A DNA stretch of 42,782 bases from M10-OD1-4 sp038061695 (GTDB lineage: Bacteria; Patescibacteriota; Minisyncoccia; GWC2-36-17; M10-OD1-4). Below, in pieces: positions 7,374 through 15,022 of the stretch. The stretch covers positions 1-42,782 of the forward strand of contig JBBTYT010000003.1 in NCBI GenBank assembly GCA_038061695.1, in the 5' to 3' direction. The position numbers and the translations under genes are program-made. Under the pieces are notes generated by a model. That model had not been told where the DNA came from. It was given only the letters and a program-made list of their open reading frames with translations, and made no database searches. Numbering within the stretch: the stretch's first letter is position 1; each line of letters starts with the position of its first letter.

Positions 7374-7745
7374 CTATATACCAACTATTGACTTTGCTAT
7401 AGCAACTATGGAAAATGCAAGAATAGCCACTATAACACCGACTATAGTATATACGAAAAACTTCGTTGCTTTACCAAGCTTCTTCTCATCATCTCCAGAA
7501 GTTATGAACAAAAATCCTGAATAAAGAGCTGCTGTAACAGACATAAGAGCAACAAACCAAGCGAACCAATTAACTAATCCTATAAAAAGAGCAGTAACTG
7601 AATCCGACGAATAAATAGTTCTCTTGCCTATATTATTAGTGGTTGCAGATCCAAGAGCAGATGGTGTTGATGGTCCGGCGGCGTATAATAAAGATTGCGG
7701 ATATATAGCAACAGTAAATAAAAATAAAAAAAATAGTTTTTTCAT
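7374..7745 (-). CDS. T4SS-type pilin-like protein B
   Basis: This is a 123-residue paralogue with a signal peptide (about 1-22, ending LLYAA), a short serine/threonine-rich linker and two membrane helices. The C-terminal 40 residues, from GDDEKKLGKATKFF to the end, are identical to those of pilin C. At DNA level 7381-7528 and 7780-7927 differ by only two bases. The upstream part is unrelated, so the gene looks mosaic. The short intergenic spacer after it also resembles that of its neighbour. It is probably a structural or minor subunit of the same filament as pilins A, C and D. Confidence 0.8.
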   Translation of the reverse strand: MKKLFFLFLFTVAIYPQSLLYAAGPSTPSALGSATTNNIGKRTIYSSDSVTALFIGLVNWFAWFVALMSVTAALYSGFLFITSGDDEKKLGKATKFFVYTIVGVIVAILAFSIVAIAKSIVGI

Positions 7746-7772
7746 AAAATATTCAACAACCTTTAAAATATA

Positions 7773-8138
7773 TTATATGCCAACTATTGACTTTGCTATA
7801 GCAACTATGGAAAATGCAAGAATAGCCACTATAACACCGACTATGGTATATACGAAAAACTTCGTTGCTTTACCAAGCTTCTTCTCATCATCTCCTGAAG
7901 TTATGAACAAAAATCCTGAATAAAGACCTGCGACAACAGCGGCTAAAGCGACAAGCCAAGCTAGCCAATTAACTAATCCCAGTAGCACATCCTCAACATT
8001 AAGAGCGGGACTCTGAGAACCAACAATCTGACCAGGCGCAATTGAACCCAAACCGCTAGTATCGGGAGGTGCAGCATATAACATTGCTTGAGGATATAGA
8101 AAAATAACAAACAAAAATAAATAAAGTAATTTTCTCAT
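7773..8138 (-). CDS. T4SS-type pilin-like protein C
   Basis: The frame is open to 8261. I place the start at the ATG at 8138 (MRKLLYLFLFVIF), because it begins a proper signal peptide and the longer version would run through the terminator at 8191-8232. The 121-residue product has a signal peptide, a linker rich in Gly, Ser and Pro, and two membrane helices with the family pattern. The last 40 residues are the same as in pilin B. It is the first gene after the terminator that follows pilin D, so it may have its own promoter in the AT-rich 8140-8190 interval. Confidence 0.78.
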   Translation of the reverse strand: MRKLLYLFLFVIFLYPQAMLYAAPPDTSGLGSIAPGQIVGSQSPALNVEDVLLGLVNWLAWLVALAAVVAGLYSGFLFITSGDDEKKLGKATKFFVYTIVGVIVAILAFSIVAIAKSIVGI

Positions 8139-8190
8139 AAAAATATATTTATAATAATTAATATTACTTATATTATATATATATCTTATT

Positions 8191-8232
8191 AAAAAAACAA
8201 CCCCTAGCTTTTTTAAAGTAGGGATTGTTTTC
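8191..8232 (-). terminator. Intrinsic terminator after pilin D
   Basis: On the minus strand AACAATCCCTA pairs with TAGGGGTTGTT (one G-T pair) and is followed by seven T residues. It is a diverged copy of the terminator after pilin A, in the same position relative to its gene. Confidence 0.8.
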
Positions 8233-8263
8233 GTAAAATACAATTTCAATATTAGATTCAAGA

Positions 8264-8656
8264 TTAAACTATGCCTGTGATTGATCTTGAGATTGAAACG
8301 ATAGAGAATGCCAAGATAGCAACAACGATACCTACAATTGCGTAAAGTAGGATATTCTTTGCCTTCTCAACTTTAGCCTCATCACCTCCAGCTGTAATAA
8401 ATAGAACACCTGAATATAGACCGAAAAGTACGGCAACCAAAGCAACAAGCCATGCTACCCAATTAACTAGACCTAAAATCAATGTTACTAAATCACTTGC
8501 TGTTGATATTCCTCCTGTCTGACCGATATTTGTTCCACCTACCGGTGTAGTACCGATTCCTCCTGCTGTAGGAGCTGAAGGAACAACCTGAGCCGCTACC
8601 GGTAATACCATAACGGCTAAAAGCAATAACGGTAAAATAAATAGAAATTTCTTCAT
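8264..8656 (-). CDS. T4SS-type pilin-like protein D
   Basis: This 130-residue close paralogue of pilin A has an identical signal peptide and linker (residues 1-52) apart from one substitution (A-S-D against A-G-D), and an identical last 20 or so residues. The first helix and the loop differ (VAWLVALVAVLFGLYSGVLF and GGDEAKVEKAKN). At DNA level 8461-8669 and 7131-7339 differ by a single base. The region upstream of its start is cut by an assembly gap, so its true promoter is unknown. Conserved ends with a variable middle suggest recent duplication plus gene conversion or diversification. Confidence 0.8.
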   Translation of the reverse strand: MKKFLFILPLLLLAVMVLPVAAQVVPSAPTAGGIGTTPVGGTNIGQTGGISTASDLVTLILGLVNWVAWLVALVAVLFGLYSGVLFITAGGDEAKVEKAKNILLYAIVGIVVAILAFSIVSISRSITGIV

Positions 8657-8669
8657 ATTTTTAAATTTT

Positions 8670-8769
8670 NNNNNNNNNNNNNNNNNNNNNNNNNNNNNNN
8701 NNNNNNNNNNNNNNNNNNNNNNNNNNNNNNNNNNNNNNNNNNNNNNNNNNNNNNNNNNNNNNNNNNNNN
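8670..8769. other. Assembly gap of 100 N
   Basis: There are exactly 100 unknown bases, a conventional filler for a gap of unknown size. The true distance may be zero (the flanking 55-mers overlap) or may contain one or more additional pilin genes. Confidence 0.98.
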
Positions 8770-8811
8770 GGCTAAAAGCAATAACGGTAAAATAAATAGA
8801 AATTTCTTCAT
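8770..8811 (-). CDS. Pilin-like gene E, 5' fragment cut by the gap
   Basis: Only 14 codons are visible, starting at the ATG at 8811, and they give the same signal peptide as pilins A and D (MKKFLFILPLLLLA). The upstream region (8812-8925) differs from that of pilin A after the first dozen or so bases and carries a plausible promoter at 8877-8906. It is either a separate gene whose remainder is lost in the gap or the true 5' end of pilin D. Confidence 0.6.
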
Positions 8812-8876
8812 ATTTTTAAATTTTTCTTTAATTAATATTAAGTGCGACCTTTGGTTATGTAATAACTTGTCTTTAT

Positions 8877-8906
8877 ATTATATAACAAACAATATTATAT
8901 GTCTAA
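8877..8906 (-). promoter_or_regulatory. Promoter of the gap-adjacent pilin gene
   Basis: The minus strand reads TTAGAC (8901-8906), an 18-base spacer and TATAAT (8877-8882). The predicted start is near 8870, about 60 bases before the ATG at 8811. Confidence 0.5.
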
Positions 8907-8925
8907 TCTATTGTTGATAACGAAG

Positions 8926-9657
8926 CTACTTTATAAACATCTCAACTATTGATATTATGGAAAAAGCTAAAATTGAAAGAGCGACCCCGATAATAGCAAA
9001 AACAAATGTCTTCCAAGATTTAGAAAGTTGATCTGCTTTATCTCCTGCTGTGATAAACAAAAATCCTGAAAAAAGAACTGTTGCAACGGATACCAGAGCG
9101 ACAAACCAAGCGAACCAATTTATTAAATTTATTAATACATTCGTAATTACATTAGCTGATCCTGCAGAAACACAACTTGGCGTAACAATGCCGGCTGAAG
9201 AAGAAAATATATCGGCTACCAAAGCTATTATTGCAGGAGCCATCAAACCGACAGTAATACCAATAACAGTAAAGAGTAGAATATTTCTTGCGAGTTTAAC
9301 TTTAGCAGGATCGCCTTGAGATGTTAAAAAAAGAAAACCTATGACTAATGTCATTAAAACCGCTACCGGCGGTATGATTTTTTGTGAGAAAAAGACCATT
9401 ATGGAACAGATTAAATCTGAGAATGTTGTGGTGGTGGTTGGCGGGTTGAATGAAGGAATTATGATTGATGCTTCTGTTGGGTATTGACATACTCCGCCAG
9501 TACATACTCCACTCTGACACTCTGTTGGAGAACCACACGCAATACTGCCTCCGTGTAACACTCCTCCTATATGTGTGGCAAAAGAAGTATTTGCAAAACT
9601 AAAAAAAACCAGAAAAAATAATGGTAAAAATATTATTAATTTTTTTATTATTTGCAT
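8926..9657 (-). CDS. Double-module pilin-like membrane protein
   Basis: The protein has a signal peptide (MQIIKKLIIFLPLFFLVFF, start at the ATG at 9657), then a short cysteine-bearing stretch (CGSPTECQSGVCTGGVCQ) that resembles the Cys-rich repeats of the giant protein nearby, then a Pro/Thr linker. Two consecutive helix-pair modules follow: the first around residues 85-150 (LTSQGDPAKVKLARN) and the second around 170-243 (NWFAWFVALVSV, FLFITAGDKADQLSK). The two modules are diverged pilin units, so this is a tandem fusion with four membrane helices after the signal. The ATG lies 10 bases inside the preceding gene, implying coupled translation. An in-frame TTG at 9672 is less likely. Confidence 0.75.
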   Translation of the reverse strand: MQIIKKLIIFLPLFFLVFFSFANTSFATHIGGVLHGGSIACGSPTECQSGVCTGGVCQYPTEASIIIPSFNPPTTTTTFSDLICSIMVFFSQKIIPPVAVLMTLVIGFLFLTSQGDPAKVKLARNILLFTVIGITVGLMAPAIIALVADIFSSSAGIVTPSCVSAGSANVITNVLINLINWFAWFVALVSVATVLFSGFLFITAGDKADQLSKSWKTFVFAIIGVALSILAFSIISIVEMFIK

Positions 9658-10061
9658 GTTACTGCTGTCCAAGGATTAGTAAGTATTGTTGCTTCTCCTC
9701 CGCTTGTGCTTGAAAAAAATAACAAAAATTCATTTATTATTATCCAAGCGCTAAAGACTATTAAAAGCCCTATCATAGCGGAGGTTATAGCTTTATATCC
9801 CGCCTGTTTTCCTGCCGGATTTCCACCTGCTGTTAAGATTTTAAATCCTCCCCAGGCGATAACTAAGACACCGAGAGTCGGGGCAATATCCCACATTAAA
9901 AAGTTTATAATTCCTTGAACTAAAATATAAAGATGGCATATAGTGCAAGGATTACTAGGGGTAGTGCCACAAGGAACTAGTGCGGCAAAAACTACAAGAG
10001 GCAAGATTAAAGTGCTTAATGAAAAAAATATTATTAACTTATTTGTTTTTTTAAAATACAT
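9648..10061 (-). CDS. VirB2/TrbC-like pilin protein
   Basis: This 137-residue protein has a signal peptide (1-26), a short segment with three cysteines (CGTTPSNPCTIC), two membrane helices (about 44-75 and 88-113) and a further C-terminal Cys. The segment GGFKILTAGGNPAGKQAGYKA between the helices is close to the usual VirB2/TrbC loop and differs from the D-E-x-K version in pilins A-D. It may be a distinct subunit. It starts one base after the stop of the giant protein and its 3' end overlaps the double-module pilin, so it sits in the same operon. Confidence 0.75.
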   Translation of the reverse strand: MYFKKTNKLIIFFSLSTLILPLVVFAALVPCGTTPSNPCTICHLYILVQGIINFLMWDIAPTLGVLVIAWGGFKILTAGGNPAGKQAGYKAITSAMIGLLIVFSAWIIINEFLLFFSSTSGGEATILTNPWTAVTCK

Positions 10062-10062
10062 T

Positions 10063-13000
10063 TTAAATGCCTGCTATTGATCTTGCTATCGCTATTATTG
10101 AAAAGGATAAGATCGCTACAATAACCCCGACTACTGTATACATAATATAATGCCTTGCCAGTTCAAGTTTTGTATTATCCCCCGCTGAGGTAATATAAGT
10201 ATATCCTCCTCTTAAGCCATATACAACAGCAAATAATGCAACAAACCAAACGAACCATTGCAAGAGAGCAAGAATAACTGCAAGAATAGAACAGTTTGCT
10301 GTCGGACCTATACCGTGTCCAGGAGCAGTGCCTTGAAATTTTATACCTAAGACATTACAAACTTCGCCTGCCAGAGGTGATACAAAACCAGTTCCTGATT
10401 CACAAATACCTGTAAGTTGGTTGAATGTTGTACCGCTCGGACATGCGCCAGGAGGGATGCAAACGCCATTTATAGGACATATAGAATTATCTGGACAGAT
10501 ATTGCCGGGAATACATGTCGTCAAGAGATCACAAGTATTAGTAATTGGATTAAAAATAGTTCCTGATAAACAAGCCGGGCAAATTCCGTTAGCTGGACAG
10601 ATAGAGCCATTTGGACAGATAGAGCCTGGCGCGCAAGATGGATTACAAGAATTTGTTATTGGATTCCAAACACTTCCAATCGGACAGACTGGTGTATTAG
10701 TACAAACTCCGCTAGCCGGACAAATAGCTCCATTTGGACAGATAGAGCCTGGCGCGCAAATAACAGATGAATTTGGAGAGCTTATTCCAACCTTAAAAGC
10801 AATCTGACAAAAAGAAGAAAGATCTTGCTTGCCAGTCTTAACATTTGTATTTAAATCCTGACACTGGACATAATACGCATTAAATCCGGTTACAAGTCCT
10901 GAAACAGCGCTTGAGTGGATTAAATTATCTGCCGTTCCAAATGTATTTGCCATTGTAGTGAAATTAACTGGGTTACCAAGTGAATCATATAAAGTTGAAT
11001 TGTATTTGCATATTGATGTTACGTCGGATGTTAAACCTATATTAGTGCCCGTTGTTCCAATAGGCAAGACTGTCCCGACTGTCGGAATAGCTCCAGAACA
11101 TGCCGGAAATTCACAATAATTAGTTGCCAAGTTGCAAAATTGATCCATTGAACAATTGAGATTGGATGAGCATGGTGTTCCAACTTTAAGAGATATTTTA
11201 CAAGCCGACAATTCAACTCCAGTTGCAGAATCTTGACATCTAACAAGAAAATTATTTACATCTGGTAAAGGAAATAGTCCAGCCACTAAAGTTTCGTGCG
11301 ATAAAACACCTGTTAAATTAAAATTAAGCATCGTTGGACTAGCATATAGATCCAAAGGATTTGTTGAATATTTACAATTTGCATTTACCCCTGTAGTAAG
11401 TCCAATATATGCCGATGTTGTTCCTGTTGGTAAATTTAAAAATGGAGACTGTGGAGCGCTGGCTAATGTTTCCTTAACATACGCGCCAGAACATTCTGGT
11501 AAAGTTGCCCATGATGAAAGCTCACAAGCATTAATAGTGGAATTCCATATTTGATCTGGCGGACAAGGAGTTAAGCATGTCTGCCCTATCTCGCAAGATG
11601 CGGTTGCGCCAGTAGAGCAAATATTCGTACACGTACCATTTATACAGACATCGCCTTGATTCGCGCATGTGCCATCTGAACCACAAGGAGTTTGAGGTGG
11701 AAGAAGTGGACCGACTGGAAGATTAGTAGCAACACAACCAACAAAATTGATTGGTGAAGTTACTGCGGCAGGAATATCATAACATGATACTGCTCCATTA
11801 GGAAAATACTCGCATCTATTTTTAATAGCTGGACTTGCTGTGCTCTTTATGCAAAGTATTGAACCGTCTGATTTAAAAATACAATCATCTTCTATGCCGG
11901 ATGTTAACAAAGAACAATCAACCATCGTATCAGAACCCCTAGTTACCACCTTACATCCTACAGGGATGCCAGCAAATGATTTTGAAGGCAAACAGTTTGT
12001 TAAACCGTTATTATAATAAACACAACCTGTAGGATATTTTAAAGAACAAGCGTTAACTTTCAAATCTCCAGCTCCATAATAGATGCATCCTGTCAACTCC
12101 AAAGAAGAGTCACTTGCGCAATTTGCTGTTCCGATGGTACCACTTGCAATATTTATAAATTGAGAAACTCCATTCGAAGAAAAATTTGCATAAATACAAC
12201 CATTTATGCCTTCACAATTATTTGGAGAAGATGGGGTTGGCTTAGTACATGCCTCACCATTAACCTGTAAGCCAATTGGCATCGGTGGTATTCCTTTTGG
12301 AGCTGTGTAGCTATCTAAAATTCTTCCTGATGTTGTGCTAGTTGTTTCTTCAACGCAATTATAAACAATTGGCGTTATTGAAACCTCGCAAGCGGTGCCA
12401 TTTAATATACAAGAAGAGCCATTAGCGCAAGTTCCGCTTGAAGGACAAGCTTCCAACTCAGGACCTATACAAAATGGTCCGATTAAAGAATTTTTTCCGC
12501 ATTGAAAAAGTGATGACAATGCCTGCGGAGAACAAACGGACAAGACATTCTGCTGTTTTGAACTTAAAGAACATTCGTAAGGAGCCAATGCCTGCGTATC
12601 AGCCGTTGGCGGTAATGATGGAATTATCGCTGTAGCTAGATTATTTGCTACACAAAAACCATCCAAAGCTCCGCCTGGAATAAAACATATACTATTTACC
12701 GGACATTGCTGATCTGTCGTGCAAGTTATTAAACATACACCTGCGCTAGGATTTATAAAAGAGACAACCTGAGAAATATTGCTTGACGCTCCAAAAAGAT
12801 CAGTGATAGTAAGTGATATTGTGTATATACCGTCTAAACTATACGTATGAGATGTAATTACACCAGTTGAAGTTGTGCCATCTCCCCAATTCCAAAGATA
12901 ATTTAATGTTGCAGTTTCGCCAAGATCTGAATCATAACTCCCAGAGCCATCAACATTTACAGAATATTGAAAACCTCCGCCTGTTAATTGAAGAATACTT

Positions 13001-13701
13001 GGCGATATCACTGCAGAAGCAATTGGCGGCGTATTTGAAAGTATTGTATTTATTGGATCTCCGATATATGCAATACCGATTGAAGAAAAATCTATCCAAC
13101 CAACAACATCTCCACCCCAAACAAAACCATCCCATGTTCCATCAATGTAAAGCGTTAATCCAGAAGAAATATCCGGAAATTGAATCCAACCGTCAAATCC
13201 AAGATCAATTAAAGAAGTACAAGGAACGGATGTACAAGCACTCAAAACCCTAGCCCAACCTATTATTCTATCTGAATTAGCATCAAATTTTGCAAGATAA
13301 CTTGAAGTTGAAAATTGGCTATCAAAGGCTGAGTTGCCTGTAGTTGGCGGATTTCCTGTTTCTGATTTATCAAAAGAGATCCAGCCAACATCATCAGACC
13401 AAGCATGCCCTAAAACCATCTTTGCCGGTATATTGAGAGCACTGGACTCACTTTGCATCACTATATGAGCTCCCCAAGAATTTGCACAATTTACAACCTC
13501 GCCAGGAATACCGAGAGCCGCCGCTTCACTTCCATGACAAGAAAAAGAAACCCATCCTATATTATCAGACCAAGCCCAACCTCTTAAATTATTATATTCC
13601 ACACCACCGATAATTACGGCTTTTGAAAAAAGTGGGAATGAAAAAACAACTGAAAGGAAAACCACTGAAAGGAAAAAAGAAATTTTTGATAACTTAATCA
13701 T
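10063..13701 (-). CDS. Giant secreted surface protein with C-terminal pilin module
   Basis: The gene encodes 1212 residues. After a signal peptide (about 1-29) come repeats of the W-A-W-S-D-N-I-G-W-V-S-F type (about 40-205), often seen in CPR surface proteins. A PKD-like domain follows (about 227-312, LWNWGDGTTSTG). Then there is a long cysteine-rich region with EGF-like or disulphide knots (about 320-970), and three or so repeats of C-x-P-G-x-I-C-P-N-G-x-I-C-P (about 980-1095). Residues 1137-1212 are a complete pilin module with both helices (WFVWFVALFAVVYGLRGGY and YTVVGVIVAILSFSIIAIA). It therefore looks like an adhesin or lectin-like head fused to a filament subunit or membrane anchor. 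It overlaps the solute-binding protein gene by four bases and is followed after one base by a pilin. Function is inferred, not shown. Confidence 0.8.
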   Translation of the reverse strand: MIKLSKISFFLSVVFLSVVFSFPLFSKAVIIGGVEYNNLRGWAWSDNIGWVSFSCHGSEAAALGIPGEVVNCANSWGAHIVMQSESSALNIPAKMVLGHAWSDDVGWISFDKSETGNPPTTGNSAFDSQFSTSSYLAKFDANSDRIIGWARVLSACTSVPCTSLIDLGFDGWIQFPDISSGLTLYIDGTWDGFVWGGDVVGWIDFSSIGIAYIGDPINTILSNTPPIASAVISPSILQLTGGGFQYSVNVDGSGSYDSDLGETATLNYLWNWGDGTTSTGVITSHTYSLDGIYTISLTITDLFGASSNISQVVSFINPSAGVCLITCTTDQQCPVNSICFIPGGALDGFCVANNLATAIIPSLPPTADTQALAPYECSLSSKQQNVLSVCSPQALSSLFQCGKNSLIGPFCIGPELEACPSSGTCANGSSCILNGTACEVSITPIVYNCVEETTSTTSGRILDSYTAPKGIPPMPIGLQVNGEACTKPTPSSPNNCEGINGCIYANFSSNGVSQFINIASGTIGTANCASDSSLELTGCIYYGAGDLKVNACSLKYPTGCVYYNNGLTNCLPSKSFAGIPVGCKVVTRGSDTMVDCSLLTSGIEDDCIFKSDGSILCIKSTASPAIKNRCEYFPNGAVSCYDIPAAVTSPINFVGCVATNLPVGPLLPPQTPCGSDGTCANQGDVCINGTCTNICSTGATASCEIGQTCLTPCPPDQIWNSTINACELSSWATLPECSGAYVKETLASAPQSPFLNLPTGTTSAYIGLTTGVNANCKYSTNPLDLYASPTMLNFNLTGVLSHETLVAGLFPLPDVNNFLVRCQDSATGVELSACKISLKVGTPCSSNLNCSMDQFCNLATNYCEFPACSGAIPTVGTVLPIGTTGTNIGLTSDVTSICKYNSTLYDSLGNPVNFTTMANTFGTADNLIHSSAVSGLVTGFNAYYVQCQDLNTNVKTGKQDLSSFCQIAFKVGISSPNSSVICAPGSICPNGAICPASGVCTNTPVCPIGSVWNPITNSCNPSCAPGSICPNGSICPANGICPACLSGTIFNPITNTCDLLTTCIPGNICPDNSICPINGVCIPPGACPSGTTFNQLTGICESGTGFVSPLAGEVCNVLGIKFQGTAPGHGIGPTANCSILAVILALLQWFVWFVALFAVVYGLRGGYTYITSAGDNTKLELARHYIMYTVVGVIVAILSFSIIAIARSIAGI

Positions 13702-14990
13702 TTAGATAAAATTTTTGAATTAATCTCTGCGGCGGCCTTTCTTAAGGCTAATGATTCTGCTTGTTCACTTGCAACGTGTTGATCTAACATATCAATAAAA
13801 ACATTTTTTACAAGCGTATCATTAATCTGAAGCCAAGAAGTTGCTGATAATGCTTGATTTGCAAATATTAAGAGATTAGAATCATCTTTCTGGATTGTCA
13901 ATATTGATCTTTGACTTGCGGGATACTTAACTTGAGAAAGATAAAAACCGGCATTTTTTGGATCGGATAAAAATTTCAAAAACTTCCAAGCGACTACTGC
14001 ATCCGATGACTTTGCATATATTCCATAACCCCAATAATTAGCATAATTCTTCTTTACTATACTATCTTTTATCTGAGGCATATAAGCGGATGTAAATCTT
14101 AATCTTGGCGCTTTCTGAATAATGCTGTTTTTTGTCCATGAATAGCCAAATAACATAGCTACTCTTCCAAGAGCGAACATCTCTTGAGAGTCGGCTTTGA
14201 AATTTTGAGACCATGAATAGCTAGGATCTTCAGGCTTTGCAAATTGAGTATAAAATTTTAAAGCTTTTGAAGATCCGACAGCTTGCTCTTTATCAAAAAT
14301 AATCTCTCCTTTTTGAGGATCAGATATATTGGAGCCATTTTGAATCATAAGCAATGACAATATATCGGCTGAATTCAAAACATTTTTTCCAGATCCTAAA
14401 GCGGCTCCGGAAACCAATATATCCCCCTTAGAATCTCTTTTAGTTAAAAGTTTTGCATATTTTTCAAATTCATCCCAATCTTTTGGAGGATCTATTAATC
14501 CGGCGCTATTAAAAAGATCAATATTATAATAAAGAGCTAATGAATCAACATATAAAGGAATTCCGTAAATATTTCCTTGATATGTAAAATCTCTCTGAAC
14601 AACATCAACAAATCTTTTTTGAAAATCATTAATTGATATAAGATCTGATGGAGCTGGCATTAGAAGATCTCTGAATTTTGGAGCCCATGTGTTGCTAATC
14701 ATAAATATATCCGGACCCTTACCGGCTGCGAAAGCACGAACTAATTCTTCCTCATAATTTTGTATAGATTTTTTTCTGTAATTTATAGTTACTCCTGGAT
14801 TATTCAGTTGAAATGTCTGAATAAGAGGCAACATAGCATCTGAATCATCAAATACACCCCAGACATCCAACGCGACAGACTTTTGTTCGGCACCTATTTT
14901 TAAACCTGGAATTACTCCAAGATAAATAAGAAAAATAAAAATAAGAGTAAATGCTACTGCACCTATGATAAGTATCTTAGTGATATTCAT
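13698..14990 (-). CDS. Membrane-anchored extracellular solute-binding protein, family 1 type
   Basis: This 430-residue protein has an uncleaved-looking N-terminal membrane segment (about 5-28) without a lipobox cysteine. A bilobal binding-protein domain like those of sugar ABC transporters follows. Visible family features are VWGVFDDSDAMLPLIQTF, the GKGPDIFMISNTW segment, YGIPLYVDSLALYYN and a C-terminal PASQRS segment. No ABC permease or ATPase gene is adjacent. Instead the stop overlaps the start of the giant pilin-tailed protein, and gyrA lies 32 bases upstream. The context suggests it works with the pilus-like cluster, perhaps capturing a ligand at the surface, though it may serve a transporter encoded elsewhere. 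Confidence 0.82.
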   Translation of the reverse strand: MNITKILIIGAVAFTLIFIFLIYLGVIPGLKIGAEQKSVALDVWGVFDDSDAMLPLIQTFQLNNPGVTINYRKKSIQNYEEELVRAFAAGKGPDIFMISNTWAPKFRDLLMPAPSDLISINDFQKRFVDVVQRDFTYQGNIYGIPLYVDSLALYYNIDLFNSAGLIDPPKDWDEFEKYAKLLTKRDSKGDILVSGAALGSGKNVLNSADILSLLMIQNGSNISDPQKGEIIFDKEQAVGSSKALKFYTQFAKPEDPSYSWSQNFKADSQEMFALGRVAMLFGYSWTKNSIIQKAPRLRFTSAYMPQIKDSIVKKNYANYWGYGIYAKSSDAVVAWKFLKFLSDPKNAGFYLSQVKYPASQRSILTIQKDDSNLLIFANQALSATSWLQINDTLVKNVFIDMLDQHVASEQAESLALRKAAAEINSKILSK

Positions 14991-15022
14991 TTATTATCTA
15001 AAGAAAAGTTAATTTATATAAT

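Larger units (their letters stand above)
8615..8824. repeat. Identical 55-mers flanking the scaffold gap
   Basis: Bases 8615-8669 and 8770-8824 are identical over all 55 positions and lie immediately on each side of the run of N. Both encode the start of a pilin signal peptide and its upstream bases. A third copy lies at 7285-7339. An exact shared 55-mer at both contig ends is what a de Bruijn assembly with k near 55 leaves at a repeat. Confidence 0.92.

Noticed and set aside
10430..10760. Regular repeated DNA resembling a CRISPR array
   Set aside because: Repeats are in frame within a long signal-peptide-bearing ORF, vary in length and encode C-P-G-x-I-C-P motifs; no unique spacers of constant size.
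10421..10807. Plus-strand ORF of 128 residues rich in G, Q, P and I
   Set aside because: It is the antisense shadow of the Cys-rich repeats in the giant secreted protein; its periodic look comes from those repeats and it has no start context.
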